64,000 bases of DNA, taken from NCBI RefSeq assembly GCF_001956295.1, contig NZ_MRTD01000018.1, positions 1 through 64,000 on the forward strand, read 5' to 3'. The position numbers and the translations under genes are program-made. The notes below the pieces were generated by a model that worked only from the letters and a program-made list of their open reading frames with translations, searched no databases and was not told the origin of the DNA. Every line of letters starts with the position of its first letter. Position 1 is the stretch's first letter. Below, piece after piece: positions 17,168 to 27,438 of the stretch. This stretch comes from Paenibacillus sp. FSL A5-0031. GTDB taxonomy: Bacteria > Bacillota > Bacilli > Paenibacillales > Paenibacillaceae.

Positions 17168-17731
17168 GTGATGCCGGCCGGCTCGAAATACAAGGAAAAT
17201 TTCCCGAAAGATCCCACTCAAGCTCTAGAGCAGCTGATGGAAAGCTTTGGCTCGACGATCATGCGCACCGCTTATTTTTATACCGGGGATCGGCATTTTG
17301 CCGAGGATATCAGTCAGGAGGTATTTCTTCGCGCTTATCGCAACTGGAACTCGTTTCGTGGAGATAGCGCGGTTAAAACCTGGTTGACGACGATCGCTAT
17401 CAACGTTTGCCGGGACAAGATGGGCGTGCGGATGTTTACGGAACAGCCGACCGATCCCAGCCTGATGGAGCGGGGACGGATATTCAACGTAGAAGAAGAA
17501 GCGCTTAAAAGATTGCAGAAAAGCGAGATATTGCGCCATATGCTGCGTCTGCCTCTGCCGTATCAGGAGGCTTTATATTTATATTATTATCTGGACTTGG
17601 ACACACGGGAAATTGCGAAAGCGACGTCGTCGCCCGAGGGTACCGTGAGAAACAGACTGCACCGGGCGCGCGAGGCATTGGCTCGGGAAATGCGCAAGGA
17701 GGAGACAACCGATGACGGACATGGAGCGTAA
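17168..17731 (+). CDS. ECF-type RNA polymerase sigma factor
   Basis: A sigma-70 family protein of about 187 residues with only regions 2 and 4, as in ECF factors. Region 2: TAYFYTGDRHFAEDISQEVF and LRAYRNWNSFRGDSAVKTWL (about residues 35-80). Region 4: LPLPYQEALYLYYYLDLDTR followed by EGTVRNRLHRAREAL (about 130-175). The GTG start at 17168 is chosen for the GGAGGTG 8 nt before it; the next codon is ATG. The downstream DUF4367 gene overlaps its end by 20 bp, the normal arrangement for an ECF sigma factor and its regulator. The regulon is unknown. Confidence 0.92.
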   Translation: MMPAGSKYKENFPKDPTQALEQLMESFGSTIMRTAYFYTGDRHFAEDISQEVFLRAYRNWNSFRGDSAVKTWLTTIAINVCRDKMGVRMFTEQPTDPSLMERGRIFNVEEEALKRLQKSEILRHMLRLPLPYQEALYLYYYLDLDTREIAKATSSPEGTVRNRLHRAREALAREMRKEETTDDGHGA

Positions 17732-18404
17732 TTTACGTCAACAATTGCAAAAGGAGTCGGATGATATGTTGTTTTCTAAAATGGAATTGAGCGATAGTAT
17801 TAAACAGAAGATCAGGAAACAAGCTGCCGCGGAAGCGAGAGGCCGCCGCCGATTCGTTCTTCCGAAAGCCTGGCTTGCAGGAGCGGCAGCGCTGGTCGCG
17901 GCAGTCGTCATAGTGGCGGGATTGCCGATGCTGCAAGAGCCCGCCGCAGTCCCGACGCCAACGGATAATTCGTCGGAAATCGTACCGCCAGGAAACGGAG
18001 GAGCCACAGGTTCGGAGTTGTCCCAATTGATTACAACTCCATTAGGAACGGCGGAGGCAGCGAAAGCAGCTTTCGGTTCCGGTGTGCTTGTTCCTCAAGT
18101 CGCCCCGGAAGGCTTCAAGCTGGCTGAGATCGTCGGCGTGGGAATGAAGGACGAACCGCTTAGAGATTTAAACTTCACATACGGCTCGGGTGATAAGACG
18201 GTGACGTTCAGCGCGAGCCGCATGCCGGCGGCGTTCCCGACGGACCAGTTCACACAGACCAAAGTGGGCGGAGCGGACGGCTTAATTTTCGAGCAAGCCG
18301 AGTTCACGGAGCTGTTCTGGGTTGTTGACGGCATTCATTATGGCGTGTCCGGTCCGATTTCGGGCGACGAGGCCATGAAGGTAGCCGAATCGGTGGAGCC
18401 TTAA
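17712..18404 (+). CDS. DUF4367 membrane protein, probable anti-sigma partner
   Basis: A 230-residue protein with one membrane segment (about residues 52-72, AWLAGAAALVAAVVIVAGL), a basic cytoplasmic N-terminus of about 50 residues and an exported domain (about 110-230) matching DUF4367: PEGFKLAEIVGVG, SADKTVTF-like strands and a final GVSGPISGDEAMKVAESV. The N-terminal LRQQLQKESDDMLFSKMELS could be the sigma-binding part. It overlaps the sigma gene by 20 bp and is translationally coupled. No zinc HxxxCxxC motif of ZAS-type anti-sigma factors is present. An anti-sigma or signal-sensing role is inferred from topology and context. Confidence 0.8.
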   Translation: MTDMERNLRQQLQKESDDMLFSKMELSDSIKQKIRKQAAAEARGRRRFVLPKAWLAGAAALVAAVVIVAGLPMLQEPAAVPTPTDNSSEIVPPGNGGATGSELSQLITTPLGTAEAAKAAFGSGVLVPQVAPEGFKLAEIVGVGMKDEPLRDLNFTYGSGDKTVTFSASRMPAAFPTDQFTQTKVGGADGLIFEQAEFTELFWVVDGIHYGVSGPISGDEAMKVAESVEP

Positions 18405-18515
18405 TGAGTTGATGCGTGTATATCGTGAATGAATGGAACGCCACACCAGCCGAATGTTAAATAACTTGGGGTAGCGTAATATCCTCATACGGGAGATCGC
18501 ATCAATAGCATCGAT

Positions 18516-18550
18516 GAGGTCAGGGGTGAGAATCCCCCTAGGCTCCTCCA
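18516..18550 (+). other. tRNA/tmRNA 3'-end-like segment, possible att scar, copy A
   Basis: GAGGTC is followed by a T-arm-like hairpin (GGGG, 7-nt loop TGAGAAT, CCCC) and an acceptor-like TAGGCTCCTCCA, resembling a decayed tRNA or tmRNA 3' end. With the terminator just downstream, about 75 nt align at roughly three-quarters identity with 50083-50160 in the same orientation. No 5' half of an RNA gene is present, so it is not a functional RNA. Confidence 0.45.
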
Positions 18551-18562
18551 AACAATTAACTC

Positions 18563-18591
18563 AAACCACTTCATCTGAAGTGGTTTTTTTG
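18563..18591 (+). terminator. Intrinsic terminator
   Basis: ACCACTTC, ATCT loop, GAAGTGGT and a T7 tract. Same sequence family as the terminator at 50129-50160. Confidence 0.85.
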
Positions 18592-19134
18592 GTGAAGCCT
18601 ACTTGCTTCAGAAGATTACTGGAGGAATTGAAATTTAGGATTGGAATCAAGATTGAATTCAATCTACTTAAATTAATATTGCCCCCGTAAAGGATAAGAC
18701 TACCTCATTGGAACTTTATTGCAACACTCGTATGATAAGATAAGTCCCCAATATACAAATCGTGTTCATGGAACTTATTACAAGGTTAAAAGAAGTAGTG
18801 AGATTACGTTATTTGCACGTACGCTTATCGCTCTTTGAATCTTGTTATTTTTTTGAGCTCGTGAAAACGCTAACATCGGGTCAATTGTGGACGGGGGCGC
18901 ATTTACAAGACTGGACATATGGAATAGTAGAGGTGATGCGGCAGCTAGCATAAAAGCGGGAAAGTGTTGTCAGGCCATACATGAGGGGTTCATATCGGGT
19001 GTAAAGGATCACTTTTTTTGTGCACTACATAAAATCATAGAAAGTTTTGAATTTAGTATTTAAGTGAAGAAGTTTTAAAGAGTTATGGGATCTCTTCAAA
19101 ACCTAAAAATAGGATATATGGAGGAAATTTGAGA
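18592..19134 (+). other. Upstream region of the giant beta-helix gene
   Basis: No convincing gene. A 63-codon open frame (18762-18953) lacks a ribosome site and family resemblance. The region contains the cre match and an AT-rich stretch from 19015 to 19100 where the promoter presumably lies, but I cannot assign -35/-10 boxes securely. Confidence 0.4.
18862..18875 (+). promoter_or_regulatory. cre site (CcpA operator), perfect consensus match
   Basis: TGAAAACGCTAACA agrees at every position with the catabolite-responsive-element consensus TGWAARCGNTWNCW. It lies about 270 bp upstream of the giant beta-helix gene, suggesting glucose repression of that gene if its transcript starts near or upstream of the site. 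Confidence 0.6.
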
Positions 19135-22100
19135 ATGAAAAAAAGACGATTATTAGCATCATTACTTGTGACAGCGATGCTATTTACTTTGTTTTCTCCG
19201 CTTATGGCAGTCAGCGCGGCATGGGGAGATGACGTATCTCTTTTGACCGTAAATGCAGGTGCAGATGGTAATACGGCGACAAACGCCGATGCGCCGGACG
19301 GACAGAAAGCGTGGAGTTTAAACACCGGAACCTCAAAGGGCGGGGGGCCTTGGGATAACCTCTTCACGCCGAGCGTGGCGCCTCTAAAAGATGTATCCGC
19401 TTATAAAGACGGATACTTCGTTTTCGAGATGTATATTCCAAATGCGAGCTTTAAAAATATGCTAGGCAATAACTGGCTCGTCATCGTAAGCGACAGTAAT
19501 CCCGCTGCGGATAAGTTCAACGCTGATTCTCGTCTCCAGCTTGATTTGAGCGGAGTCACAAATGCTGCAGTGGGCACATGGGCGACGGTCTATACGAAGT
19601 TATCTTCGTCAAGTGCCGTAGCCGGGAATTTTAATGACGCGTGGTTAGACAAAGTAACCAGACTGGCCATGCATCTGCAATGGGATACGAGTGTCCCTAG
19701 CACTGACGTTTTCATAAAAAACCCGCGTTTCCAGAAAAGTACGTTAGGCGTTCCGGTTTCACCGTCAACGGCTCCCGCACTTGATGTAGCAACAAAAACA
19801 GTAACTGCGAACGCACCGGCTAGCGGGCAAGCTGTGGAATTCGCAATAAGCGAAGATGGGATCGCTCCCGCAGCCGGCTGGGTGGATGGAAGTAAAAACG
19901 ATAATGTTTATTCTCATCAATTTGCGACATTGCCTTCAGCGCAGACCTATTATGTATTTGCGCGGGCGAAAGCAGACAACAGTTACAACTTCATCGGCGC
20001 ATCTTCAAGAATTACGGTAACGTCTATTGACGAACAAACATTGGTAAATGAGGCGGCGGCGTCTCTGACATGGGATGCGATTAAAGGCAGTAATACTTCG
20101 AATAACGATGTAAAATCACAACTCAGTCTTCCGACAACAATAGGGACAACTAACGTAGCATGGGCTTCGGACAATGCGGCAATAAGCAGTACCGGAGGCG
20201 TAAATCGTTTATTGAATAGGGAAGTAGACAAAACCGTCGTACTCACGGCGACAATAACCAAGGGTAATGCAAGTGCTACACAAACGTTTACCTTGACGGT
20301 GAGAGCTGTGCCGGCGGAGGTTAACGCCCGGGCTGCGACGTATTTTCCTAATATAGAAGAGGGAACGAGCAGCGCTAATGCGCCGGACGGAAATAACGCG
20401 GTTAAGTTGGGTGCTGGAAAAATAGGCGCTGGCGTTGAACGGCTTTGGGATGCCCGCTTTGTTAGCAGCAGCGGCAATCAGGATTTATCAGCTTATGCGA
20501 ATCAATATTTTGTTTTTGATATGTATGTTACACATTCGGACCTTTTAAAGCTCAGTGGAAATAACTGGATCGCCATGGCAAGTGGCGGTAACAATCTTGA
20601 CACCAATTCGCGTCTTAACCTTAATGTTAACGAAATCAAAAACGGAAAGGTTAATGAATGGATTACGGTTTATGCGCAATTATCAGCAGCCAATTCTCCG
20701 AATGGTTTCAATCCCGTTAATTTGGACACGGTACAGGCGGGGAGATTGCAAATGCAATGGTCATCCGTGCCCCAAGGCGACATCTATATCAAGAACCCGC
20801 GTTTTCAGAATACCGTGGATTCGCCGAAACCTATTCCTACAGCTGTTGAGACAACGGGCAACGTTACGTTATCTTCAGCAGCGCCAACAAACGGTCAGGC
20901 TGTGCAGTTTGCAATCAACACCACTGGTAACGCTCCTGCGGTCGGCGATTGGACGACGGGTACTCTGGGTACAGGCGTTTATACTGCGGCATTTACAAAA
21001 CCAACAGGCAACATCTATTATACATTCGCACGCACGGCTCAAAATACGCAATATCCTTTCGCAGGAACGCATACAAGAGTTAAAGTGGAGCATCTTGACG
21101 ACAATCAAGCAATATCGGACGCAGCAAATAAGCTGACATGGGACACGATTAGGAATTCGAATGTTATTCAATCCGAAGTAAGAACGGGGTTGACTCTTAA
21201 GACAACCGGTGCGAACGAAACGGCTATAGAATGGTCGGCTGAACCTGCTGGTATCATAAATACCGCAACTGGCAGTGTAACTCGCGACCCTGACGTAGGA
21301 AAAGCCGTAACCCTTACGGCGAAAATAACCAAAGGCAATGCAGCACCTGTTCATAAAACTTTCAATTTGACAGTAGCCAGTACGTCTAACGAACTTGCTG
21401 AAGTGTTCATTGACTTCAACGAGCCTGAATCATTTGATGCCGTTGATACCATTGGAAGCGGTTTCGGCGACGGTGGAGATCCGGCCGGACCGTACAAAGG
21501 ACTACAAGGCAAAGGCATAGGCATCAGCCTTATCGGAGACGGCGGTACCGCAGTGGATGTAGTCACTCAAAGCGGCGTAAACGCTGTGAAGATCGGCAAC
21601 TTTATGTACGTCATTGTAGACGACCTTAAGCTTAAGCAAGCAAACAAGGTCGAATTAGCGGTCACCTACTGGAGACCGAGCGCCGCGGGCGGTATTTCGT
21701 TGCAGTATAACACTATATATCCCGGCAGCTTCTCTGGATTTGAAGCGTATAGATCAGCGAGCCTTCCGGCGACAGGAAGCGGAAACACTTGGGTGACTTC
21801 AAAGGGTGTGCTTAACGGAGCTAATTTTGCGATAGGAGCACAAAATCAAGGAGCGCACTTCCGGATCGGTGCAGCCGGAGCAATCATACAGAGCATACGA
21901 ATAACCGAAATTCCTCCAACGGATGAAGAAGCGGTAAAACTTGTTTCGGACGCGCTGACTTGGGACGCGATCAAGGGTACGAATACCAGACAGGATCTGG
22001 TTGAAACCAATTTGAATCTTGCTAAGGCGGGTTCAGCGAGTACGAACATTGTGTGGGCATCTACCAATAACACGGTGATCAACAGCAACACCGGCGCAGT

Positions 22101-25100
22101 AGTTCGTCAAGGAGTGAATACATCCGTAACACTCACGGCGACAGTAAGCAAAGGAACGGCAACACCCGTTGTTAAAACATTTAATATCGTCGTTCGCGGA
22201 ACAGGGACCGGAACCGACGAGGAAGCGGTAAACGATATGTTGAATAAACTGACATGGAATTTAATCAAAGGCGTGAATGCTTCGGAGACTAATGTGACAA
22301 CGAACTTAGTTCTTCCGTCCATGGGTGAAAATATGACGGATATTACATGGACGACATCCGCTGCTACCCTTATAACCACTGCAGGCGTGATACCGACAAA
22401 CCGTCCGGACGGCGGAGGCGAGGTAACGCTCACGGCGACGGTAAAAAGAGGTTCGGTAGCCGCTCCTGTAACCCAGACTAAAACTTTTGTGCTCACAGTT
22501 CCGGATCGATATGATTACGCAAAACACATGAGAGCGGCAATCGTTCAGGAACACGACGCGAAAGATTGGGCGATATCGGACTTTAACGTACTCGCTTTCG
22601 GTGCGAAAACAGCAGAGATGGCAGAAGCGGAAGGCTTAGTTGATTTCGATAACAGAGAGGCTTTCCAGGCGGCGATTGATGCGGCTTATAATGACGGCGG
22701 CGGCGTAGTCTATATTCCGGCGGGAACCTTTGCGTTCTACACGGAAACTACCGGCACAATAAGCGTTCAAAGCACGACAGGCAGTACAACCTACGAATAT
22801 AAACAGGTTTTAAATTTGCGGGCAGGCGTACAGCTCCGTGGCGAATGGGATAATCCGGATGCGGACGATTACGATGGTAAAATTGGTGGAACCATTCTCG
22901 CGGTCTATGCCGGACATAACTCCGCCAATTATGACACGTATGTTGACTCTGACGAGAGAGAAAATCAGACTGGCGGCAAAAAAGTAGCTAACGTGTCCGA
23001 TAGATTCATAGACATGGAACAAGGCACAGGTGTAACGAACCTTTCCGTATGGTATCCGAATCAAGATATAAATGCTACTACCACTGTTGAAAAGAGGAAC
23101 GCAGATGGTCAGAAGACAGGGGAATTTGAGGATATAAAAGGAATTCCGTATCCGTGGACGTTCTATCAGAGAACCGGAAACAGCGTGACGCTTGATAACG
23201 TTACTCTTGTAAACGCGTGGGGAGGATTCATTTCCCTGCCGAGCGAAATGCATTATGTTGTGAACAGCAATATGACGGCTCTCTACAAGGGCATCGTGGT
23301 TCACACCTGTACAGATATCGGACGTATCGAGAACGTTGACATTGATCCGAAATACTGGGCAAATTCAGGTCTTGACGGCGCACCGTCTCTTGCGGATACG
23401 AGAGCGTACACAAGAGCGAACGCTACCGGATTCATGATGCACCGATCAGATTGGGAATATGTCTCGGGATTGAATATTTCCGGGTATAAGACGGGGATGT
23501 GGATCGGAAGAGAACCTGGCGGCGACGAAGCACCGAACGCACAGTTCTACGGATTGAAAATCGAAGACAGTCAAACGGGTATATACATTGACAACGTTAA
23601 CGGTTTCGGTCTGCTGCTCTCGAACTCGGAATTCGGAGGCGACACAGCAGTATATTTCAACGAACGTTTCGACACTTCTGTTCAATTCAACGGAGTTGCA
23701 TTTAAAGGTCCGATTGTAAGCAACGCCAGAGGTGGAGTTATATCCTTTGAGGATAGCACGTTCGATGAATATGACAATTATGCGCTGAACTTCCTGGGCC
23801 GAGGAAGCGCATTAGTCAGTCAGAGCAATTTCAAACAGGCAGACAAACATGCACATTTTGGAGCAAACTTCGGAACATTCAAATCGGTAAATTCAGGTTA
23901 TAACCTTAACATCGAGAGCGCTGACCTTGCCGCTCACATCGATAACCTTGAACTTGACGTTAAGGCTGACGGTAATAACACCGCGGTACAAATCGTTAAT
24001 GATGTTGATTATCTATTTGAACCTATTCCGAAGGACGTAAAAACAGATATTGACGTACATCCGAGACCGACATCAAGCGCAGTGCTTAGACTTGACTTCC
24101 CACGCTCGTTAACCGGCAACGCACCGAACGTGGATATTTCTGCAAAATTGCAGGAAGCTCTCGACTATATTAAAGCTAATCACGGCGGCGGCACGATCTA
24201 TTTACCTGGTGGAAGATATAGACTGAATAATCCCGTCATCGTTCCCGAGGGTGTTGAACTCAGAGGAACATGGGACGTGCAGCACCATACTCAAGGCGGC
24301 GGCACGGCGATCTTTACTGCGTACACCGGCGGGGCTGAGGGAGAAAACGGTAATTCCCTCATACAGCTTAAGGCAAACGCAGGACTCAGAGGACTTAACA
24401 TTGCGCAAACGAATATAACCAGCGTCAATCTCGACAACCCTAACCTAACACTAAAAACTCCGTTTTTGGTACAGGGACAAGGCGCAGGCGTATATGCAAT
24501 CAACTTAACGATCCCAATAGGGGATAAAGGAATAGATCTGGCTTCCTACAAAACAGATGGTCACTATGTAGACTATTTAGGAGGCACGCTCCTCAGAGCA
24601 GGCATTTGGGTCGGAGGAGGCGCGGAAGGCGGATTTATTAGAAATATGCAATTCAATCCGCATTACGCTTTGAGACTTCCGGGAGGCCAAGGATATTCGG
24701 CCCCTACCGGCGATTTGTACGGATTCGTACAAAGATACATGAGTGCGCTCAAATTCGCTGATGTGGAGGACCAGACGATTTTCAACAATTTCGTTTTTGG
24801 TTCGGTATACGGCATACACTTCCTGAAAAGAGACCTGGGGAACGGAGAATTCGCATACCCTGGAAAAATGACGATGATTGGTCACGGTTCGGATGGAACC
24901 ACATACGCACTCTATGTGGAAGACGCTGACGAACACACCAAAATAATCGCGATCAACTCAGAATTGGTGAATACGAACATCACGACGGAGCCGAATAGAG
25001 CGTATGTCAGAATGGGAGATGCAGCTAATACCGCGAAAATCCACCAAGACGCTGAACTTGTCCTGTACAACAGCGCGTTCTGGGGAAGCCCGACCGTAGC

Positions 25101-27345
25101 GGGAGCGATCGTAAATAACGGTGTCGTTCGCTTACAGCAAGCAAACTTTACTCAGCTGCCCGGCAACAATCCGGGTATTGATGTCCACGGCGGTAAGGCG
25201 CATGTATACACTTCTTACTTCCAGCCATCCAAGAACGGCCAGAATAATAATGTGTATGCCATGCTGCGCGAGAGCGGCACATCGGTAGAACTTAGCAACA
25301 ATTTTTACGCGTCCGGTTTGAGAAACAGTACTCCAGCAGACAATCCGTACGGCATTTACGGCTCGGATTTATTGGCGGAACCGTTTGTATTTAACCTAAC
25401 CAAAAACGGAGATAAACAACAATTCAACGTTAAGTATAATGTCGGAGGAAGAGCCTCTGCACCCGGAACCTTAACAATTGTTTCCCCGGCTGCTTATGCT
25501 AAAGATTTCACTCCCATTACATTTAACGCGCTTGCGGCAGGCGAATCCGTAACCGTAGATTTACCGTATTATGCTGCAGGTCTGATCACATTCAAGCTTC
25601 AACTCGATGACGGAAAAGCATACACTTATACGGCAAAATTTGACGCAGCATACGCCGAAAAGGTAAGTTCTGCAGGCGCAGAAAATCCGGCAAAGAGTGC
25701 TGCAACGCCGGCATTTGTAATGGACACCAAAGATTATGTCACTTCAGGGACGTGGGATGGTCCGCAAGACCTCAGCGTTGGATCGCATTTCGCATGGGAC
25801 GACAGCAATTTATACGCATACATTGTCGTTACAGACGACGTGCACTTCAATAGCCAAACTGGAGGAAATATATGGAGAGAGGATAATTTGCAGTTAGGCA
25901 TTGATTTACGCAATCCCGCAACCAACAGTACTACGCGGAATGAATTGGGGTTCGCGCTCACCAATGACAACAAAGATGTAATATGGGCTTGGACACGTCC
26001 CACAGGCGCCAATGCACCGACTGCTCCGATAACTGATATCGCAGCAAAAATTACGAGAGATGAAGATACGAAAACGACGATTTACGATTTAAAGATTCCG
26101 TTTAATACCGTTCATAATAATTCTGCATCGGAGCTTACGAACGGAAGAATCGGAATATCAATCATGCTCAATGAATCTGACAGTTCGCGTGAATCAGACA
26201 GCACCAGATCCACCTTTGAAGTTGAAAGTGGACAATTAAAAAATTCAAGTTCATTTACAGATGTATTTCTGTTAGATGCAGGCAAATACAATGAAATGCT
26301 TGAAGCATCGGCAAGCGCTGCCGTTTCAAAGGCTCTCGCGTCTGGATCAGCTGCCGATAACGCTATAGCTCGCAACTTTGTTACGATTATGGCAGACGGC
26401 GAAGTTAAGACGAATCTTCTTAACAAAATCAAACCTATCGTTCAGGATAGCGAAATCAGCAAAGCTGCTGCAGAATTTGATCTGAACCCTAGCAAGCAGC
26501 AAGAAATTGCAATAAAGCTGGAGCTTAAAGGGAATACACTGACAGCCATAAAGAACGGCAGTACACAGCTGCAGACTGGAACTGATTATGTTGTGAATAG
26601 TGATCAGATCACGTTTACGACGGCTTACTTGGCGAAATTACAAAAAGGTACTGCGAAGCTAACGTTTGAGTTTAGCGCAGGCCAGCCGCAGGTGTTGACG
26701 ATTACAATAGTTGATACAACGCCTGACACCAACAACGGCGGTAACAATGGCGGCAACAATGGCGACAACAACGGAGGCAACACCGGCGGAAATCAAGAGA
26801 ACCAGATTGAATTGAAGGATATTGCCGGACACTGGGCAGAAGCTGCGATTCGTAAAGCAGTGACTAAAGGTTTTGTAGTTGGCTACAAGGATCAAACCTT
26901 CAAGCCAAATGCGGCGGTAACCCGTGCGGAATTTGCAGTGATGTTATCCCGTGCATTGACTGTACAAAGTGATGGAAAGCAGCATGCCTTTAATGATGAA
27001 GCTGACATTGCTCCATGGGCAAAGGAAGCGCTTGAGCAGGCTGTATCAGCGGGGATTTTAAGCGGCTATGCGGATGGAACGCTGCGTCCAAATAGCGGTT
27101 TGACGCGCGCTGAGCTCGCGGTTATGATTGCTCGCTCGTTGAAGCTGGAAGACCAAAAGGACAAAGCAGCAAACTTTACTGACAATGCTAAATTGCCAGA
27201 GTGGGCAAAGGGCGCGATTGGCGCAGTAGCTGCAAAAGGGATTATGCAGGGCAAGGAAGGCGGCAAGTTTGACTTCAATGCCGTGGCTACCAGAGCGGAA
27301 GTAATTACAATTCTGCTCCGTATTTTGGAGCTGGATGAGAATTAA
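19135..27345 (+). CDS. Giant SLH-anchored double beta-helix (pectate lyase superfamily) protein
   Basis: About 2,736 residues, secreted. Order: signal peptide (1-28); two tandem units, each a CBM-like domain (35-204; 400-560), an Fn3-like strand domain (205-300; 565-655) and an atrophied Ig-like domain (LTWDAIKG type; 299-395; 655-750); a further beta-sandwich (750-928); two more LTWDxIKG Ig-like domains (929-1022; 1027-1125); a first right-handed beta-helix (about 1150-1640, opening FNVLAFGAK and GGGVVYIPAGTF); a second beta-helix (about 1650-2090, GGGTIYLPGGRYRL); a beta domain; a CBM9-like domain (about 2193-2385, HFAWDDSNLYAYIVVTDD); an X2-like domain (about 2455-2525); Asn/Gly linker; three SLH repeats (2559-2735). 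GGAGG lies 10 nt before the ATG; a TTG 6 bases upstream is an alternative. Lyase or hydrolase activity is inferred from fold; substrate unknown. Confidence 0.88.
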   Translation: MKKRRLLASLLVTAMLFTLFSPLMAVSAAWGDDVSLLTVNAGADGNTATNADAPDGQKAWSLNTGTSKGGGPWDNLFTPSVAPLKDVSAYKDGYFVFEMYIPNASFKNMLGNNWLVIVSDSNPAADKFNADSRLQLDLSGVTNAAVGTWATVYTKLSSSSAVAGNFNDAWLDKVTRLAMHLQWDTSVPSTDVFIKNPRFQKSTLGVPVSPSTAPALDVATKTVTANAPASGQAVEFAISEDGIAPAAGWVDGSKNDNVYSHQFATLPSAQTYYVFARAKADNSYNFIGASSRITVTSIDEQTLVNEAAASLTWDAIKGSNTSNNDVKSQLSLPTTIGTTNVAWASDNAAISSTGGVNRLLNREVDKTVVLTATITKGNASATQTFTLTVRAVPAEVNARAATYFPNIEEGTSSANAPDGNNAVKLGAGKIGAGVERLWDARFVSSSGNQDLSAYANQYFVFDMYVTHSDLLKLSGNNWIAMASGGNNLDTNSRLNLNVNEIKNGKVNEWITVYAQLSAANSPNGFNPVNLDTVQAGRLQMQWSSVPQGDIYIKNPRFQNTVDSPKPIPTAVETTGNVTLSSAAPTNGQAVQFAINTTGNAPAVGDWTTGTLGTGVYTAAFTKPTGNIYYTFARTAQNTQYPFAGTHTRVKVEHLDDNQAISDAANKLTWDTIRNSNVIQSEVRTGLTLKTTGANETAIEWSAEPAGIINTATGSVTRDPDVGKAVTLTAKITKGNAAPVHKTFNLTVASTSNELAEVFIDFNEPESFDAVDTIGSGFGDGGDPAGPYKGLQGKGIGISLIGDGGTAVDVVTQSGVNAVKIGNFMYVIVDDLKLKQANKVELAVTYWRPSAAGGISLQYNTIYPGSFSGFEAYRSASLPATGSGNTWVTSKGVLNGANFAIGAQNQGAHFRIGAAGAIIQSIRITEIPPTDEEAVKLVSDALTWDAIKGTNTRQDLVETNLNLAKAGSASTNIVWASTNNTVINSNTGAVVRQGVNTSVTLTATVSKGTATPVVKTFNIVVRGTGTGTDEEAVNDMLNKLTWNLIKGVNASETNVTTNLVLPSMGENMTDITWTTSAATLITTAGVIPTNRPDGGGEVTLTATVKRGSVAAPVTQTKTFVLTVPDRYDYAKHMRAAIVQEHDAKDWAISDFNVLAFGAKTAEMAEAEGLVDFDNREAFQAAIDAAYNDGGGVVYIPAGTFAFYTETTGTISVQSTTGSTTYEYKQVLNLRAGVQLRGEWDNPDADDYDGKIGGTILAVYAGHNSANYDTYVDSDERENQTGGKKVANVSDRFIDMEQGTGVTNLSVWYPNQDINATTTVEKRNADGQKTGEFEDIKGIPYPWTFYQRTGNSVTLDNVTLVNAWGGFISLPSEMHYVVNSNMTALYKGIVVHTCTDIGRIENVDIDPKYWANSGLDGAPSLADTRAYTRANATGFMMHRSDWEYVSGLNISGYKTGMWIGREPGGDEAPNAQFYGLKIEDSQTGIYIDNVNGFGLLLSNSEFGGDTAVYFNERFDTSVQFNGVAFKGPIVSNARGGVISFEDSTFDEYDNYALNFLGRGSALVSQSNFKQADKHAHFGANFGTFKSVNSGYNLNIESADLAAHIDNLELDVKADGNNTAVQIVNDVDYLFEPIPKDVKTDIDVHPRPTSSAVLRLDFPRSLTGNAPNVDISAKLQEALDYIKANHGGGTIYLPGGRYRLNNPVIVPEGVELRGTWDVQHHTQGGGTAIFTAYTGGAEGENGNSLIQLKANAGLRGLNIAQTNITSVNLDNPNLTLKTPFLVQGQGAGVYAINLTIPIGDKGIDLASYKTDGHYVDYLGGTLLRAGIWVGGGAEGGFIRNMQFNPHYALRLPGGQGYSAPTGDLYGFVQRYMSALKFADVEDQTIFNNFVFGSVYGIHFLKRDLGNGEFAYPGKMTMIGHGSDGTTYALYVEDADEHTKIIAINSELVNTNITTEPNRAYVRMGDAANTAKIHQDAELVLYNSAFWGSPTVAGAIVNNGVVRLQQANFTQLPGNNPGIDVHGGKAHVYTSYFQPSKNGQNNNVYAMLRESGTSVELSNNFYASGLRNSTPADNPYGIYGSDLLAEPFVFNLTKNGDKQQFNVKYNVGGRASAPGTLTIVSPAAYAKDFTPITFNALAAGESVTVDLPYYAAGLITFKLQLDDGKAYTYTAKFDAAYAEKVSSAGAENPAKSAATPAFVMDTKDYVTSGTWDGPQDLSVGSHFAWDDSNLYAYIVVTDDVHFNSQTGGNIWREDNLQLGIDLRNPATNSTTRNELGFALTNDNKDVIWAWTRPTGANAPTAPITDIAAKITRDEDTKTTIYDLKIPFNTVHNNSASELTNGRIGISIMLNESDSSRESDSTRSTFEVESGQLKNSSSFTDVFLLDAGKYNEMLEASASAAVSKALASGSAADNAIARNFVTIMADGEVKTNLLNKIKPIVQDSEISKAAAEFDLNPSKQQEIAIKLELKGNTLTAIKNGSTQLQTGTDYVVNSDQITFTTAYLAKLQKGTAKLTFEFSAGQPQVLTITIVDTTPDTNNGGNNGGNNGDNNGGNTGGNQENQIELKDIAGHWAEAAIRKAVTKGFVVGYKDQTFKPNAAVTRAEFAVMLSRALTVQSDGKQHAFNDEADIAPWAKEALEQAVSAGILSGYADGTLRPNSGLTRAELAVMIARSLKLEDQKDKAANFTDNAKLPEWAKGAIGAVAAKGIMQGKEGGKFDFNAVATRAEVITILLRILELDEN

Positions 27346-27397
27346 AAAGATCAGTCAGCATAATTATTGCCAGCGGATCGTAGAGTCTTAATCAGTG

Positions 27398-27438
27398 AGG
27401 ATGTCAGCGGCGATTAGCCAAGGCTGACATCCTTTTTA
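27398..27438 (+). terminator. Intrinsic terminator of the giant gene
   Basis: AGGATGTCAGC pairs perfectly with GCTGACATCCT across a 14-nt loop, then TTTTATTT. Confidence 0.82.

Noticed and set aside
18516..18550. A functional tRNA or tmRNA gene
   Set aside because: Only a 3'-half-like segment is present; no matching acceptor 5' strand, D-arm or anticodon arm upstream.
18762..18953. 63-codon open frame upstream of the giant gene
   Set aside because: No ribosome site and it covers the cre match; composition is not protein-like.
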